A stretch of 5,499 nucleotides of DNA from a bacterium (GTDB lineage Bacteria > Verrucomicrobiota > Verrucomicrobiae > Opitutales > Opitutaceae), in NCBI GenBank assembly GCA_021780625.1, contig JAJXYI010000501.1:1-5499 (forward strand), in the 5' to 3' direction. Below, in pieces: positions 5,294 through 5,499 of the stretch. Under the pieces are notes generated by a model. It was not told the origin of the DNA and did not search any database. It saw only the letters and a program-made list of their open reading frames with translations. Each line of letters begins with the position of its first letter. Position 1 is the first letter of the stretch. The translations under genes and the position numbers were made by a program.

Positions 5294-5491
5294 ATGTCCA
5301 TCGAGATCAAAATCCGTAAGAACGAGCCCATCGATCGCGCCATTCGCCGCCTCAAAAAGAAGCTCGATCGTGAGAATATCATCAAGGGTGTTCGCGCGAA
5401 GCGTTACTACGAGAAGCCTTGCGAGAGGCGTCGTCGCAAGGAGAAGGTCCAGGCCTTCACCGCGATGCTGCGTCGCCGTCACGAGAGCTGA
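5294..5491 (+). CDS. rpsU: 30S ribosomal protein bS21
   Basis: This small basic protein binds the small ribosomal subunit near the anti-Shine-Dalgarno end of 16S rRNA and helps translation initiation. All 65 residues are present, the usual length. Family features are the N-terminal strand IEIKIRKNEPIDRAIRRLKK, a helix with KRYYEKPCERRRRKEK (35-51, the KR.YEKP signature), and a basic C-terminal helix ending MLRRRHES. ATG 5294 gives the standard start MSIEIKIRKNEP; longer in-frame starts would add residues not seen in this family and overlap the promoter. The leader CCCTTTTCCTTCGAC is pyrimidine-rich, with no Shine-Dalgarno sequence. It lies 104 bp after the membrane-protein gene and has its own promoter. 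The sequence ends eight bases after the stop, so the downstream neighbour and terminator cannot be seen. Confidence 0.96.
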   Translation: MSIEIKIRKNEPIDRAIRRLKKKLDRENIIKGVRAKRYYEKPCERRRRKEKVQAFTAMLRRRHES

Positions 5492-5499
5492 TCCAGGCG

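Overview
The window looks like an ordinary chromosomal stretch from a GC-rich bacterium. The protein-coding parts are visibly GC-rich, and all six genes are housekeeping-type or conserved-hypothetical. The style of the bS21 protein, the compact RpoD-type sigma factor, the plant-like phosphofructokinase motifs and the absence of Shine-Dalgarno sequences together make me think of Verrucomicrobiota (Opitutaceae-like). That placement is inference, not something the sequence proves.

Layout: (1) positions 1-584 (+) hold the 3' part of trpE (anthranilate synthase component I). (2) Positions 585-998 are a 414-bp gene-free, AT-rich island (about 43% GC by my hand count) with several inverted repeats. 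It serves as the long upstream region of the next gene. (3) Positions 999-2063 (+) encode a compact sigma-70 factor of the RpoD/RpoS type, closed by a clear intrinsic terminator at 2090-2117. (4) Positions 2240-3367 (-) encode a 6-phosphofructokinase convergent with the sigma gene, and 3451-4230 (-) encode SurE nucleotidase 83 bp upstream of it on the same strand. (5) Positions 4323-5189 (+) encode a secreted-then-membrane hypothetical protein divergent from surE; the 92-bp divergent region contains two perfect inverted repeats. (6) Positions 5294-5491 (+) encode ribosomal protein bS21 behind a recognisable TTGACG-type promoter.

Functionally the genes are a mix: tryptophan synthesis, transcription initiation, glycolysis, nucleotide/phosphate metabolism and translation. 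surE and pfkA could be cotranscribed; the others look like separate units. I found no mobile element, CRISPR array, tRNA, rRNA or defence system, and no evidence of a wholly new system. The points most worth a second look are the stable hairpin that abuts the surE start codon, the operator-like dyad beside it, the glycine at the usual metal-binding Asp position of the phosphofructokinase, the structured AT-rich leader of the sigma gene, and the lack of Shine-Dalgarno sequences at every visible start.
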